The notes: generated by a model not told the origin, from the sequence alone. Counted from the first letter of the stretch, positions 8,002 to 18,501 are shown. The stretch: 64,000 nucleotides of DNA from an uncultured Eudoraea sp. (GCA_947258405.1 CAMYIE010000013.1:1-64000); one strand, 5' to 3'. Numbers and translations are program-made.

Positions 8002-8403
8002 ATGCGCTTGCTGCACTTCTGGTTAATCATATCCGTTTTATTACTCCTTAACAGTTGCCAATGGGGTCCAAGAGAAAAGGAGGTCGTTTTACCAGGGATT
8101 CAGGAACTCGACAGCACCTGGGATGAGGGGCTTTCATTCGATATGCATCGCATCAGGGTTTTGGAGATACTTCCTTCGGATTCTTATCTGTATTTAAAAG
8201 TTTCAGAAGAGGAAAGAAAATTTTGGATCGCTACCCGAAAATCGGAATTTTATAAAGATTCTGTTTATTACTACCAGGAAGCCTTATTGAAGCAAAATTT
8301 CGAAAGCAAACAGCTCAATCGCCAATTTGATTCCATCTACCTGGTCACAAATTTAGTTCCCGAAAAGCATTTCCAATTCAAAAAGGAAAAATTCCACAAA
8401 TAG
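8002..8403 (+). CDS. small lipoprotein, possibly NrfJ-like OB fold
   Basis: About 133 residues from the ATG at 8002, which begins a clear signal peptide with lipobox (LLLLNSC). An in-frame ATG at 7945 would add 19 residues before the signal sequence and is unlikely. The part reading VLEILPSDSYLYLKVSEEERKFWIAT resembles small OB-fold proteins annotated as NrfJ-related in Bacteroidota, where a basic strand is followed by a tyrosine-rich YTYLKV pattern. The C-terminal half is rich in Lys, Gln and Tyr. Its place behind the cytochrome operon and hemA hints at a link, but no function can be assigned. Confidence 0.6.
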   Translation: MRLLHFWLIISVLLLLNSCQWGPREKEVVLPGIQELDSTWDEGLSFDMHRIRVLEILPSDSYLYLKVSEEERKFWIATRKSEFYKDSVYYYQEALLKQNFESKQLNRQFDSIYLVTNLVPEKHFQFKKEKFHK

Positions 8404-8404
8404 A

Positions 8405-8428
8405 AAGACCGCCATTGCTGGCGGCCTT
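8405..8428. terminator. bidirectional hairpin between convergent genes
   Basis: CCGCCA (8409-8414), TTGC, TGGCGG (8419-8424) is a perfect 6-bp stem. One mismatch further out, AAG (8405-8407) pairs with CTT (8426-8428). It lies in the 59-bp gap between the plus-strand lipoprotein and the minus-strand adhesin, where a shared terminator is expected. The flanking T tracts are short, so it may be weak. Confidence 0.55.
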
Positions 8429-8462
8429 ACTGCATAACATAAGTCGAATACCTATTCGCCTT

Positions 8463-11400
8463 TTATCTGTATAGGGTAAAATGCCCTACGTATTGCTGTT
8501 TTTCCTTGTCATTGGCATTCACCACATACCAGTAATCTCCGGTAGGAAGTTCCTTTCCTTCATAGGTACCATCCCATTTATCAATCTGATCGAGAATAGC
8601 CACTACCCTACCATAACGGTCATAGATCTTCACTTCGATATTGGGGAAAAGGTCGCGGTTTCTTGGGAACCATTCCTCATTCATATTATCCCCATCCGGT
8701 GTAAAGTAATTTGGCATGGTCAGCATACCCGTAAAATCGAATGGTATTTCAATTTCAGCCTCACAACCAGCGGCATCAACAACTCTGATATTCACCAGTG
8801 CGTCTTCATTGGTCGTGTAAATATTTTCACTGCCAAAAGAAATGCCCTGGAAGAAATATTCATAGCCGCCAAAACCTCCTTCGGCCACAGCCGTAATTTC
8901 ATTTACCGCGGTTTTCGAAGCCATTAAGGTCAATGGATTGTATGCATCCAATGTAAACTCTACAAAAGTTGTACATCCATTTTCATGATAGATATAAACC
9001 GTGTGATCGCCAACCGGCAGATCGCCCCAGCTTCGTTCGGAACTTGCTTGTGAGGTAATCGCATCGGTTGGATCTGCAGGATCCAAAGCGAATAAAAGTT
9101 GTGGATATTGGCTGCTATCCTGAACATCAACTCTAACCATGCTGTTCGGGAACATACCGTCACAACCATATTCCACAATAGCCTCAGGATTTATCGCAAC
9201 CCCCGGATCTACTGGTACAATTACATTGGTTTCACAACCATTGGCATCCCTTACAAATATCACATTGGTATCACCACCCATCAAATTATTCCAGGTCTGA
9301 GAAGGGTTTGGTGCAAAGTCTGCCGCATCAGATGAATTAAGGGCGAACTCATACGGAGGCGTACCACCCGCCACATTGATAGTTACAGATCCGTCGGCAT
9401 CACCGAGACAGACCTCAGGTGTGGAATCTCCAATACTCGCCACCAATTCCGCAGGTTGAGTTATAGTTACCGTCTGTGTAATTGTACATCCCAAATCGTC
9501 CTGAATAATAATCTCATAATTTCTTGGTTCCAGATCAGTAAAGGTTTTTCTATTGGGGAACATCGGATCGTCTCCTTCAAAGAACTCACTTAGCTGATCG
9601 GCAATGGAGTACCTGATGGTACCGGTACCACCACTGGCCTCGATAATCAGTTGACCATCGGTGTCACCAAAACAACTTACGGGTACCGTTTCGATATAAT
9701 CCAATACCAATGGCGGAGGATCAACAATAGTGATCGGGGTGGAGATCGCTGTACAGCCTCCACTCGTGGCATATACCCAGTAGGTACCGGGTCCCAGATC
9801 CCTGAAAATCCCGGAAGCCTGTGCACTCCTTTCCACGTTTCCTCCACTTGGGAAAGGTGGTACATCGGAATTTAATAAAGTATAGACATAATTTCCAATC
9901 CCTCCGAATGCTTCTGAACGGATAATACCAGTGGCCTCCCCTGCACAGTTAATAGTCGCATTGGCTAGATCCAATGAAATCACCAATGGAGCTGCTGGGT
10001 CGAGAGATATCTGATTTGACTTTTCAAACGGACAACCGTTCGAGTTCTGTACATCGTACTGGAATGGTCCGGGATCGATAGTAATATCTTCAGTGATCTG
10101 AACGGATGTTGCCAATGGATCCGATGCATCAAAAGGAATAAACGGATCGGCTGTTCCGGACCTTCTGTAGAAATAGCTTACCCCTACTTCCGGATTGGTC
10201 ACCGTGAGTTCCATCACTCCTAAATTTCCACAACCAGGAGGCTGAAGTTCTACTAGCTCCGCAAGAACCACCGGCGGATCCTGTATGGTGATAGGAACCG
10301 TAGTATATGAACAATCCCAACCATCGTAAACAGTTATAGTATAATCACCTGCGGATAGGTTACCAAAAGTAGGGGTCGTTTGAAGACCACTGCTCGATCC
10401 ATCCGAGAGTCGGTTAAGTTGATAAAGATAATTACCCGGACCTTGTCCGCCACTTTCATTAAAAGCCTGAATTTCACCATCATTATCATTATTACACCTC
10501 AATGGATTGGTAATCTGAATATCCGCATAAATCGGTGCGGGTAACGCCAGGTCGATGGTATTGGTAGCAATACATCCTTCGGAATCCCTAACATTAACTG
10601 TATGGAGTCCTGCAGAAAGCCCTGTGAAATTGTCATTGGTACTCGGGAAATCCTGGATTATAGTAAAGCCGTCTGGCGCTATCACCTGGAATTCGTAACC
10701 TCCCCAGCCACCATCTCCGGTCGCAAAAATCTGACCCAATCCGGGAATGGCACAGGTAACTTCCCCTGTCTGTTGCAGTGCAACAGTTAGAGCTCTATCG
10801 GGCTGTCTTACGGTAGCTACGTTACTCACTGTATCACAGAATGGAGTATCGAGTGCTTCCACATGTACCACGAGATTGCCCGCGGGCAGGCCGGTTATAA
10901 TTCCCGGATTCTGCACGGTAGTATCGAAACTGCCGGTAACACCTGTAGTTGTTTCTACCCCAAAGTTATCTCTGGAGAATACCTCATAGTTATATTGTCC
11001 TGTATAGTTATTGATCTGAATGCTGATCTCGCCATCTGTTCCGTTAAAACAAGTAACAGGTTTCACTTCGGCAATAACCGCATCAATGGTATTGTACTCC
11101 GGCACATTGACCACTTGAGTGAGATAGGTACATCCACCATTCCCTATATCCGTAACTGCAAAAATATAGTTACCCGGAATGCTGATCGCCCAGTTCACGG
11201 TATCGCTACCTCCCGAATTTTGCACAGGTTCTGAACCAAGGGGTAATATTTCAACATCGTAGTTTCCGGGCCCTTGATCAATGGTTATGTCTATAGAGCC
11301 TGGATTCACTCCTGTACCGTTTACATCACAGGTAATCGGATTGACATTAAAAGTAAAGGTCAGGTCGCTCGGCGGATTGATCACGACGGTATCTGTAATC

Positions 11401-14400
11401 TCACAGCCGTTGTTATCTCTTGTTGTTAGTACCAACGTCTGTGTAGTTCCATCATCAATGACCTCAAAAACGTTGTTGGTACCATTGGAAATAGTTGTCG
11501 TACCATCGAACATCGTATAGGTATAGGGCGGTGAACCGGTGTTCACACCTGTACCATCACCATTGGTATCGTTATATACCGTAATGGTGGCCGTACTAAA
11601 GCGATTATTAGACGGATCACAAGTAAATTCTGTATTGATAGTAGCAATCTCCAGCAAGGTGGGCTCAATTATGTTAACATCACCCGAACGGTTCGAACAT
11701 CCCCTGTTAGAAACGGCTTCAACCTGATATGTACCAGGACCAAGGTTATCGAAGATCGATGAGCCTTGAGGCCCTGCCAATACAGTTGCAGTCGCACCAT
11801 CATATAGAATAAAATTTATTGGAGTGTCTGTATCTGTACCAGGTTGTAATTCAACCGAAATTGTTCCGTCGTTAGCACCATTACAACTGATATCTGTCTT
11901 TGGTGTTGCCGAGATGATCGGAGTATCCACCAGGGTTACATCAACCGTTACCGTATCGGTACACAGCGGAATGGTATTAGAATCTAAATCGGTTACCAGA
12001 ATCGTATAACTTCCGGGAAGAATACCAAGAAATACGGGATCGTTGAGCTGTACAATTGGTGGATTTATACCGTCATCCAGTTCAAAACGGAAGTTTCCAC
12101 TACCACCCGTTGTATTCACCGTAATGACACCATCACCGGCATTACAGGTAGGTTCTGAAGTGGCACTTGCCGATATCGCAAAGAAATCGAATACCCTTGC
12201 CAGCACTGTATTGCTACACCCATTTCCATCCCGGACTACAATCGTATAATCACCAGGATTCGGTACGGTGAAGTTTGGACTCGACTGAAAGCCGCCGCCA
12301 ATATTGTATTCATATGTCTCTTCCGGTAAGCCCGAACCGGTGCTCAACGGAGAGGTAACATTGATCGTATAATTAGCCACCGCAGTACACTGATTGATCA
12401 CATCCACTGTTGGAACAGGTACTCCTCCATCTTCTGTGACCGTTACCGTGGTAAAGCTGATACAACCGTTAGCATCCCTTACATAGAAATCGTAATCGTC
12501 CGGGTAAGGACCTGCAATCTCATATGTCGTCTGAGATGCATAAGCACCTGGTGCCGGATTTCCTGTAGGTACATAGGCAAATTCATAAGGACCGGTACTT
12601 CCTGTTCCTCTAACCGTTACCAATGCACCAATATTACAATTGGCAGGTTCATTATTATCAACCACAATGGCCGGTAATACCGTAATAATATCTACAAGTG
12701 TGCTGGCAAAGCAGCTCGTGTTATCGTCCCTAACCAATATTTGATAATTGCCTGCTGGCAAAGCTGTAAAGGATCCATTATAAGGTATCGGTTCATTGGT
12801 CAATGAAGTAGGTCCGGAAATAGTTGCACCAGTATTGGTATCCTGTAATTCTATGGTAATATCACCTGGAGAACCTATCCCCGTTACCTGAAAGTCTATC
12901 TGACCATTTCCACCCGGCAAACAAGAAGCCGTGGTTGCAGTTGCAGTAACAGCAAGCGGATTCGGACCCGGGATAGGATCAATTTGTTCGATATAGCGGC
13001 ATCCTAAATCATCAACCACTTCTACAAAGTAGGTGACACCGTATTGGATCTGCCCGGTGAAATCGTGGGTGTTAAAATCCACATTTGGCGATACGAGAGG
13101 ATCTCCAACCAATCCGATCATATAAGGAGGGGTCCCGCCCACTATATCTACTATATATGTAAATGTTGTTGTACAATCTGGTGGTGTTGTGGTCGCTACC
13201 GGAATAAGATCCAGCTCATTCTGACTGATCGTCACTGTATCGCGGTCCTCGCATCCTCCGTCATCCCTGGTAATTACAGTATATGTACCAGGAACAAGAT
13301 TGGGGAAGTTTACAGAAGTACTCGCTGTAGGTCCTACAACGGCTACTGTCGCACCGTTAATATCTTCAACGATATAAGTATAGTTGGCTGTTCCATTGGC
13401 CACAGCAGTTACATCGATCGCTCCTTCAACCGTTCCTGCGGCACAAACCGCATCAACGGGAACTACGCTAGCATCGAGCGCCAAGCTGGTATTGATCGTC
13501 GCCGATAAAAGTGCCGTCGTACAACCCCTGCTATCGCGGATCATAAAAGTGCTATAAGTACCGGGGGCAAAACCGGAATATATATTCTGAGCAGACCAGG
13601 TGGCACCACTGTTATCACTGAATTCATAAGGAGGCACCCCAAAATTGGTATCCGGCACCAGGGTAATGATACCATTATCGTCTCCACAGGTAGTATCTGT
13701 AGGTACCGCAGCGCCTACTATTGTTTCCGGTGGTGATATGGTCACCACATTGGTTTCGGTGGTACAACCCTCAGAATCCTGCACCAGGAACTGGAAGGTA
13801 GTTGGGGCAATTATAGATCCATCATTAGGAATACTATATATAAATGAATTCCCCGTAATATTGTTCGAATCAGAGGTATATGGAGCTCCATCGATACTTA
13901 CTTCATAGATATCGTAATCACCTCCTGAAGTATATCCATCGTTGATCGTAACCTGGATCTGAGCTGGCGGGCCACCACAATCTAATTCCTGAATAGTAGT
14001 TGCCACTGCATTGATTTCCGGTTCGATAACAACAGTGATATCGTCCCAGCAATTATTTGAATCGACCACTTCGATAAAATAAGTTCCAGGGGTAAGTCCA
14101 TTAAAAGTACTGCTTCCTCCCAGTGGTCCGCTATTGATTCGATACTGAAATGGCGCAAGCCCTCCCGCAGTAGTTACGGCAATTGTTGCTGCGTCTACAT
14201 TGTCGTAGCAGTAATCCGTAGCTCCGGCATTCACAGAGAGTGTTGGTGAAGCCAATGACGTTAGCGTGAAAGTATCGGTGACCGTACATCCGTTCGCATC
14301 GGTTACGCTTACCTGATAAGGTCCGTCCTGAGTCAGATTGGTAAAGGTATTGCTCGACTGTGGGCCTCGGGTAGATAGATCGGGTTGTGTAAGCGTATAT

Positions 14401-16799
14401 CGGTTACCTCCCCATCCTCCTACGGTATTGACAGCCACAGCGCCAGTATTATTGTTCTGACAGCTCATGGCGGTAACATTTAAACCGCTGATGGCCAGCG
14501 CTACTGCCGGTTCATCAATTGTTAGTGTTGCTGTATCGGTACAATTGGTATCTTCATCGGTAACGGTAATATTGTAATTGCCTGCCGTTAGACCAGTTAA
14601 ATCTATAATTCCAGCCGACTGACCAGTGACCAGTGGTCCGGCATCGATCTGATAACTATATGTAGTGGCAAAACCATCTACCAAAAATCTTCCTTCCCCG
14701 TCGCTGTCGCCCACACAGGTAACCACCTGAACGGTCTGTGCCTGTACGCCAATCGAACTGATATCGGTAATAGCAAAGGCTTCATCATAACTACAACCCT
14801 CATTATCGGTAACCCTAAAAGTATAGGTCCCTAATCCAAGCCCGGTAAAAACAGGATTGTTGCCGTTATTGATCACAGCAACAGCCGGGGCAACGATTTC
14901 ATAAGTATAAGGTGCTGTACCATCGGTTACGGTTACCGTTACAGAGGCAGTACTGGTAATACAATCCAAGCTTGATATGGCAAAGTCCATATCCGTTGGT
15001 TTATCCAACGCATTGTATACAATGGGAGCCAAACTTACTATACATCCGTTAGCATCTCTGATTTGAGGGGTATAGGTTCCTACGCCCAAATTCGTAAAAA
15101 CCGCAGTCCCACTGAATCCAGCGCCAATACTGTATTCATAGGGAGGTGTTCCTCCGGATACGCCGGAAATAGTAATTTGACCCCCGTTTTCATTTAAACA
15201 GGTAGGATCCGAATCAGCGGTGGCAGTTCCACTGATATTCGTTGGCGTCCCGATCGTTTCCAAACTGGCCGGTGTGGTACATACAAAGCTATCCTGTTGG
15301 TATCTGACCATGACATCATAATTGCCTGGTGCCAATCCGTTGAAAACATTGCTCCCTTGATAATTGCTCCCATTATCAATGCTGAATTCAAGATTGTAAC
15401 CAAAGCCATTAGTGACATTAACGATAATCTGTCCATCGTTCGCGCCACCACAATTAGCATCATTGGTCGTGATTGTATACACAGGAGGTGGTAAGTCCTG
15501 TACATCCACACTGGCGGTTTTTGTGCACCCATTGGCGTCCTCTACCAGAATATTATACGTGCCCGGAGTACTTACTGTAAATGTAGCGGTACCTGTATAA
15601 GGACCACTCCAGTTAGTACCTCCATCGAGGCTATAGCGATAAGGCGTAGTACCACCGGTGGTGATGATATCCACATCCACAGTTGCTGCACCACAACCAA
15701 AACTATCGTTGGCCGTGGCAGAAACGGCAAGCGGGGCAATACCGTTACCAATCTCAATAGGGTCGCTGTTGACATCGAGTGTAACCAACTCATTACATTT
15801 ATTGGTTTCAACACGAATGCTATATACACCGGCACTAACATTGGCGAAGGTATAATTGCTGGCTGCATCAGGGCCAAATGTATCTACCGTTACGCCGCCC
15901 TTTATAAGTCGATAGGTAAAAAATCCGGGGACACCGGCTACCGTCACATCAATGCTGCCCAGTTCTCCTGCGCAGAGAATATCATTGGCTACTACATCTA
16001 CTGTAATATCGAGGTCCTGAACAGTCACTGTATTAGAGGGAAATAAACAGGCGCTACTCGATACATTCTTTAATCGTACCCAAACCATATAATTACCAGA
16101 GCTGGTAATATCAAAAAACGGATCATCCTGGTAGGGTCCGGCAGAGCTGTTCAGACTGTATTCGTACCCCGCAGGTACGTTGGTGATCTCCACACGTCCG
16201 GGATTACCACAAATAATATCTTCCTTAATAAGTTGTGGATCAAGGGGATTTAATGATGATTTAAAATAATAATATTGGCCTCCGTCTATCCGAACACGAA
16301 ATTCTCCGGCCGAATCAAGATCGTAAGTACTGTTTGAACCAACATTATCGTAACAAGTATTGTCTGTATTCGCACAATCATCGATTACGGAAAGTGCACA
16401 GCGATTCGGATCCAGTTTTTGCCATTGGTAAGTACCCCCACTCTGTGAAAGGGATATCGTACGGATATCACTGGTACCACATAGAAAGAATTTTGCGAGT
16501 GTACTACCGTCATTCGGACATATCACTTCTTCATCAGCACCCTGGATGATCGTCATGAACATCGGGGCTGAGGACATTTCTAAATTCTCGTTACCAGAAA
16601 CCGTGGATTGAAGTAAAATAGAAGAATCTTTTTCTTCTTTCTCATCAGTACCGAATACCTCCGCCAGTTCGGATCTAACTTCTGAGAGGTCTGATAAAAG
16701 CTCGTAAACTTTAGAATTTGCTATAGCTGAGGTACCTACAACAAAAAGTGCCAATAGCAGCACGGCATACAAGAGATGCCTCGTTTTCTTTGGGAGCAT
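8463..16799 (-). CDS. giant SprB-repeat adhesin with type IX secretion type B C-terminal domain
   Basis: A 2778-residue cell-surface protein. Residues 1-28 are a signal peptide (LLYAVLLLALFVVGTSAIA). A Cys-containing head follows to about residue 250. More than twenty imperfect repeats of roughly 80-95 residues come next, each with a Cys-x-x-x-x-(N/D)-G-type start, a central GG(T)PPYxYS/GGxGxYxF segment and a closing PGxYxxxVxDxxGC; this is the SprB repeat pattern of gliding adhesins. The last 85 residues (YFTPDGDNMN..., VKIYDRYGR, WDGTYEGKELPTGDYWYV, HFTLYR) are a type B sorting domain for type IX secretion. It should be exported by T9SS and used in adhesion or gliding. No PorP/SprF-like gene lies beside it, unlike many such proteins. 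It appears monocistronic. Confidence 0.93.
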   Translation of the reverse strand: MLPKKTRHLLYAVLLLALFVVGTSAIANSKVYELLSDLSEVRSELAEVFGTDEKEEKDSSILLQSTVSGNENLEMSSAPMFMTIIQGADEEVICPNDGSTLAKFFLCGTSDIRTISLSQSGGTYQWQKLDPNRCALSVIDDCANTDNTCYDNVGSNSTYDLDSAGEFRVRIDGGQYYYFKSSLNPLDPQLIKEDIICGNPGRVEITNVPAGYEYSLNSSAGPYQDDPFFDITSSGNYMVWVRLKNVSSSACLFPSNTVTVQDLDITVDVVANDILCAGELGSIDVTVAGVPGFFTYRLIKGGVTVDTFGPDAASNYTFANVSAGVYSIRVETNKCNELVTLDVNSDPIEIGNGIAPLAVSATANDSFGCGAATVDVDIITTGGTTPYRYSLDGGTNWSGPYTGTATFTVSTPGTYNILVEDANGCTKTASVDVQDLPPPVYTITTNDANCGGANDGQIIVNVTNGFGYNLEFSIDNGSNYQGSNVFNGLAPGNYDVMVRYQQDSFVCTTPASLETIGTPTNISGTATADSDPTCLNENGGQITISGVSGGTPPYEYSIGAGFSGTAVFTNLGVGTYTPQIRDANGCIVSLAPIVYNALDKPTDMDFAISSLDCITSTASVTVTVTDGTAPYTYEIVAPAVAVINNGNNPVFTGLGLGTYTFRVTDNEGCSYDEAFAITDISSIGVQAQTVQVVTCVGDSDGEGRFLVDGFATTYSYQIDAGPLVTGQSAGIIDLTGLTAGNYNITVTDEDTNCTDTATLTIDEPAVALAISGLNVTAMSCQNNNTGAVAVNTVGGWGGNRYTLTQPDLSTRGPQSSNTFTNLTQDGPYQVSVTDANGCTVTDTFTLTSLASPTLSVNAGATDYCYDNVDAATIAVTTAGGLAPFQYRINSGPLGGSSTFNGLTPGTYFIEVVDSNNCWDDITVVIEPEINAVATTIQELDCGGPPAQIQVTINDGYTSGGDYDIYEVSIDGAPYTSDSNNITGNSFIYSIPNDGSIIAPTTFQFLVQDSEGCTTETNVVTISPPETIVGAAVPTDTTCGDDNGIITLVPDTNFGVPPYEFSDNSGATWSAQNIYSGFAPGTYSTFMIRDSRGCTTALLSATINTSLALDASVVPVDAVCAAGTVEGAIDVTAVANGTANYTYIVEDINGATVAVVGPTASTSVNFPNLVPGTYTVITRDDGGCEDRDTVTISQNELDLIPVATTTPPDCTTTFTYIVDIVGGTPPYMIGLVGDPLVSPNVDFNTHDFTGQIQYGVTYFVEVVDDLGCRYIEQIDPIPGPNPLAVTATATTASCLPGGNGQIDFQVTGIGSPGDITIELQDTNTGATISGPTSLTNEPIPYNGSFTALPAGNYQILVRDDNTSCFASTLVDIITVLPAIVVDNNEPANCNIGALVTVRGTGSTGPYEFAYVPTGNPAPGAYASQTTYEIAGPYPDDYDFYVRDANGCISFTTVTVTEDGGVPVPTVDVINQCTAVANYTINVTSPLSTGSGLPEETYEYNIGGGFQSSPNFTVPNPGDYTIVVRDGNGCSNTVLARVFDFFAISASATSEPTCNAGDGVITVNTTGGSGNFRFELDDGINPPIVQLNDPVFLGILPGSYTILVTDLDSNTIPLCTDTVTVDVTLVDTPIISATPKTDISCNGANDGTISVELQPGTDTDTPINFILYDGATATVLAGPQGSSIFDNLGPGTYQVEAVSNRGCSNRSGDVNIIEPTLLEIATINTEFTCDPSNNRFSTATITVYNDTNGDGTGVNTGSPPYTYTMFDGTTTISNGTNNVFEVIDDGTTQTLVLTTRDNNGCEITDTVVINPPSDLTFTFNVNPITCDVNGTGVNPGSIDITIDQGPGNYDVEILPLGSEPVQNSGGSDTVNWAISIPGNYIFAVTDIGNGGCTYLTQVVNVPEYNTIDAVIAEVKPVTCFNGTDGEISIQINNYTGQYNYEVFSRDNFGVETTTGVTGSFDTTVQNPGIITGLPAGNLVVHVEALDTPFCDTVSNVATVRQPDRALTVALQQTGEVTCAIPGLGQIFATGDGGWGGYEFQVIAPDGFTIIQDFPSTNDNFTGLSAGLHTVNVRDSEGCIATNTIDLALPAPIYADIQITNPLRCNNDNDGEIQAFNESGGQGPGNYLYQLNRLSDGSSSGLQTTPTFGNLSAGDYTITVYDGWDCSYTTVPITIQDPPVVLAELVELQPPGCGNLGVMELTVTNPEVGVSYFYRRSGTADPFIPFDASDPLATSVQITEDITIDPGPFQYDVQNSNGCPFEKSNQISLDPAAPLVISLDLANATINCAGEATGIIRSEAFGGIGNYVYTLLNSDVPPFPSGGNVERSAQASGIFRDLGPGTYWVYATSGGCTAISTPITIVDPPPLVLDYIETVPVSCFGDTDGQLIIEASGGTGTIRYSIADQLSEFFEGDDPMFPNRKTFTDLEPRNYEIIIQDDLGCTITQTVTITQPAELVASIGDSTPEVCLGDADGSVTINVAGGTPPYEFALNSSDAADFAPNPSQTWNNLMGGDTNVIFVRDANGCETNVIVPVDPGVAINPEAIVEYGCDGMFPNSMVRVDVQDSSQYPQLLFALDPADPTDAITSQASSERSWGDLPVGDHTVYIYHENGCTTFVEFTLDAYNPLTLMASKTAVNEITAVAEGGFGGYEYFFQGISFGSENIYTTNEDALVNIRVVDAAGCEAEIEIPFDFTGMLTMPNYFTPDGDNMNEEWFPRNRDLFPNIEVKIYDRYGRVVAILDQIDKWDGTYEGKELPTGDYWYVVNANDKEKQQYVGHFTLYR

Positions 16800-16861
16800 A
16801 GGTTAATTCGTGTTATGGCAAGAATATGCGCGATTTGGGCTCTGTATATTCTTAAGCGTAG

Positions 16862-16893
16862 TTGTTTATACTTATAATTTCTGTTTATCTTTA
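16862..16893 (+). promoter_or_regulatory. Bacteroidota-type promoter of the sugar dehydrogenase
   Basis: TTG (16862-16864), 21 bp, TATCTTTA (16886-16893). The -7 box differs from TAnnTTTG only in its last base. It is 43 bp upstream of the ATG at 16937, in the gap divergent from the adhesin gene. Confidence 0.45.
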
Positions 16894-16936
16894 GGCCTTA
16901 AACCTAGATTTAGTATCTATAAACTAACGTCATATT

Positions 16937-18061
16937 ATGCGAAATAGTATCATTATTAGTTGTTTTTTCGTTGTAATGGCAAGTATTTCCTGCGCACAAA
17001 AGACGGATACTGAAATAAATACACCAGAAAAGGTCGATTTTAATGCCGAATTAGTGGTCGAAGACCTTCAAATCCCGTGGGGTATGGCATTTCTTCCAGA
17101 CGGAAGCATGTTGATCACCGAAAAAAGCGGTGATATCATCCATTTTAAAGAAGGTATTAAGATAGAAATTCAGGGCGGTCCGGAGATTTATCAACGCGGA
17201 CAGGGAGGGCTTATGGATATTGAATTGCATCCGGACTATGCATCCAATGGTTGGATCTATTTTTCCTATTCTTCAGAGGAAGGGGGAGGAAGTGGTGGCA
17301 ATACAGCTATTATGCGTGCAAAACTTTCTGGTAATACCTTAATTAACAGTGAGTTATTATACAAAGCTTCACCTAATACTAAAAAGGGGCAACATTGGGG
17401 TTCCCGACTCGAATTCGACAATGACGGGTATCTCTATTTTTCTATTGGCGACAGGGGTGCCAGAGATCGAAATCCGCAAGACAGAACATTAGACGGAGGG
17501 AAGATCTACCGCATCTTCGATGATGGCCGAGTACCCGATGACAATCCTTTTATAGGTATAGAGAATGGCAATACCAGGGCCTTCACATGGGGTAACCGAA
17601 ACCCTCAGGGAATGGCAAAAAATCCGGAAACGGGTGAAATATGGATCCATGAACATGGCCCGATGGGCGGAGACGAGGTCAACATTATAAAAAAAGGTGT
17701 TAATTACGGCTGGCCTGTGATTACCTATGGCTCCAATTATAATGGGACTTCGATCACCAGTATTACCTCCAAAGAAGGTATGGAACAGCCCATCCATTAC
17801 TGGGTTCCTTCTATCGCACCCAGTGGTATGGCTTTTGTTACTTCGGACCTTTATCCCGACTGGAAAGGCAATTTGCTGGTAGGATCCCTCTCTTTCCAGT
17901 ACCTTGAAAGGCTGGTGCTCGAAGGTGAAAAAGTAAGCTACCGTGAAAAACTGATGGAGGATATAGGTCGTGTTCGAAATGTCCGCCAGGGTCCCGATGG
18001 ATATATTTATGTTGCTGTGGAGGGAAAAGGGATTTATAAGCTGATACCCAAATCGGAATAG
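16937..18061 (+). CDS. PQQ-dependent sugar dehydrogenase (glucose/sorbosone dehydrogenase family), lipoprotein
   Basis: A 374-residue six-bladed beta-propeller enzyme of the soluble aldose dehydrogenase (YliI) family, which oxidises aldose sugars using PQQ. Residues 1-20 are a lipoprotein signal with lipobox SISC. Family motifs include IPWGMAFLPDGSMLITEK near residue 50, GQHWGSRLEFDNDGYLYFSIGDRG, GNRNPQGMAKNPETGEIW and EHGPMGGDEVNII, the last carrying likely PQQ and calcium contacts. A cytochrome c gene follows 34 bp downstream and may be the electron acceptor. No PQQ synthesis gene is seen here, so cofactor may come from outside or the true cofactor may differ. Confidence 0.88.
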   Translation: MRNSIIISCFFVVMASISCAQKTDTEINTPEKVDFNAELVVEDLQIPWGMAFLPDGSMLITEKSGDIIHFKEGIKIEIQGGPEIYQRGQGGLMDIELHPDYASNGWIYFSYSSEEGGGSGGNTAIMRAKLSGNTLINSELLYKASPNTKKGQHWGSRLEFDNDGYLYFSIGDRGARDRNPQDRTLDGGKIYRIFDDGRVPDDNPFIGIENGNTRAFTWGNRNPQGMAKNPETGEIWIHEHGPMGGDEVNIIKKGVNYGWPVITYGSNYNGTSITSITSKEGMEQPIHYWVPSIAPSGMAFVTSDLYPDWKGNLLVGSLSFQYLERLVLEGEKVSYREKLMEDIGRVRNVRQGPDGYIYVAVEGKGIYKLIPKSE

Positions 18062-18095
18062 TTCAATTGAGGTACCGAAAAATCATTCTATTTAA

Positions 18096-18500
18096 ATGAA
18101 GTCATTAGTTATCGGCTACCAGTGTTTAGTCGCAGGTCTGGCCTTTGTATTGTTCCAGGACAACACCTTGAAAGCCAGTATGGCGAGGGGTGAGGAACTC
18201 TATACCGATTTCTGCGTAACATGTCATATGCCCAATGGCGAGGGTGTTGAGAGCACTTTTCCGCCTTTAGCTAAGTCAGACTATCTTATGGCCAATCGCG
18301 AGGCGAGCATCAGAGGCGTAAAATATGGTCAACGTGGTGAGATGGTCGTCAATGGAGTAACCTACGACAATACCATGATGCCCTTAGGTTTAGATGATGA
18401 AGAGATAGCGGATGTGATGAACTACGTCTATAACTCCTGGGGTAATAAAAGCGAGAAAATGGTAACCGTTGAGGAGGTTGCCTCTATAGACAGGAGATAA
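18096..18500 (+). CDS. cytochrome c, monoheme, exported
   Basis: A 134-residue cytochrome. A short N-terminal hydrophobic segment (residues 4-20) acts as signal or anchor. The heme motif CVTCHM follows GEELYTDF, and the axial Met is probably in NTMMPLGLDDEEIADVMNYVYNSWG, which is the standard class I ending. Its position just after the sugar dehydrogenase suggests it takes electrons from the reduced cofactor and passes them to a terminal oxidase. It ends 1 bp before the convergent murQ stop, leaving no room for a terminator between them. Confidence 0.86.
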   Translation: MKSLVIGYQCLVAGLAFVLFQDNTLKASMARGEELYTDFCVTCHMPNGEGVESTFPPLAKSDYLMANREASIRGVKYGQRGEMVVNGVTYDNTMMPLGLDDEEIADVMNYVYNSWGNKSEKMVTVEEVASIDRR

Positions 18501-18501
18501 T

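Noticed and set aside
8463-16799. Many open frames on the plus strand across the adhesin region
   Set aside because: They are antisense shadows of a Gly/Thr/Asp-rich repeat protein, with no promoters, no signal peptides and no recognisable domains.
8463-16799. CRISPR-like or tandem DNA repeats
   Set aside because: The repetition is at protein level with diverged DNA and a period of about 240-285 bp; no identical short repeats with spacers.
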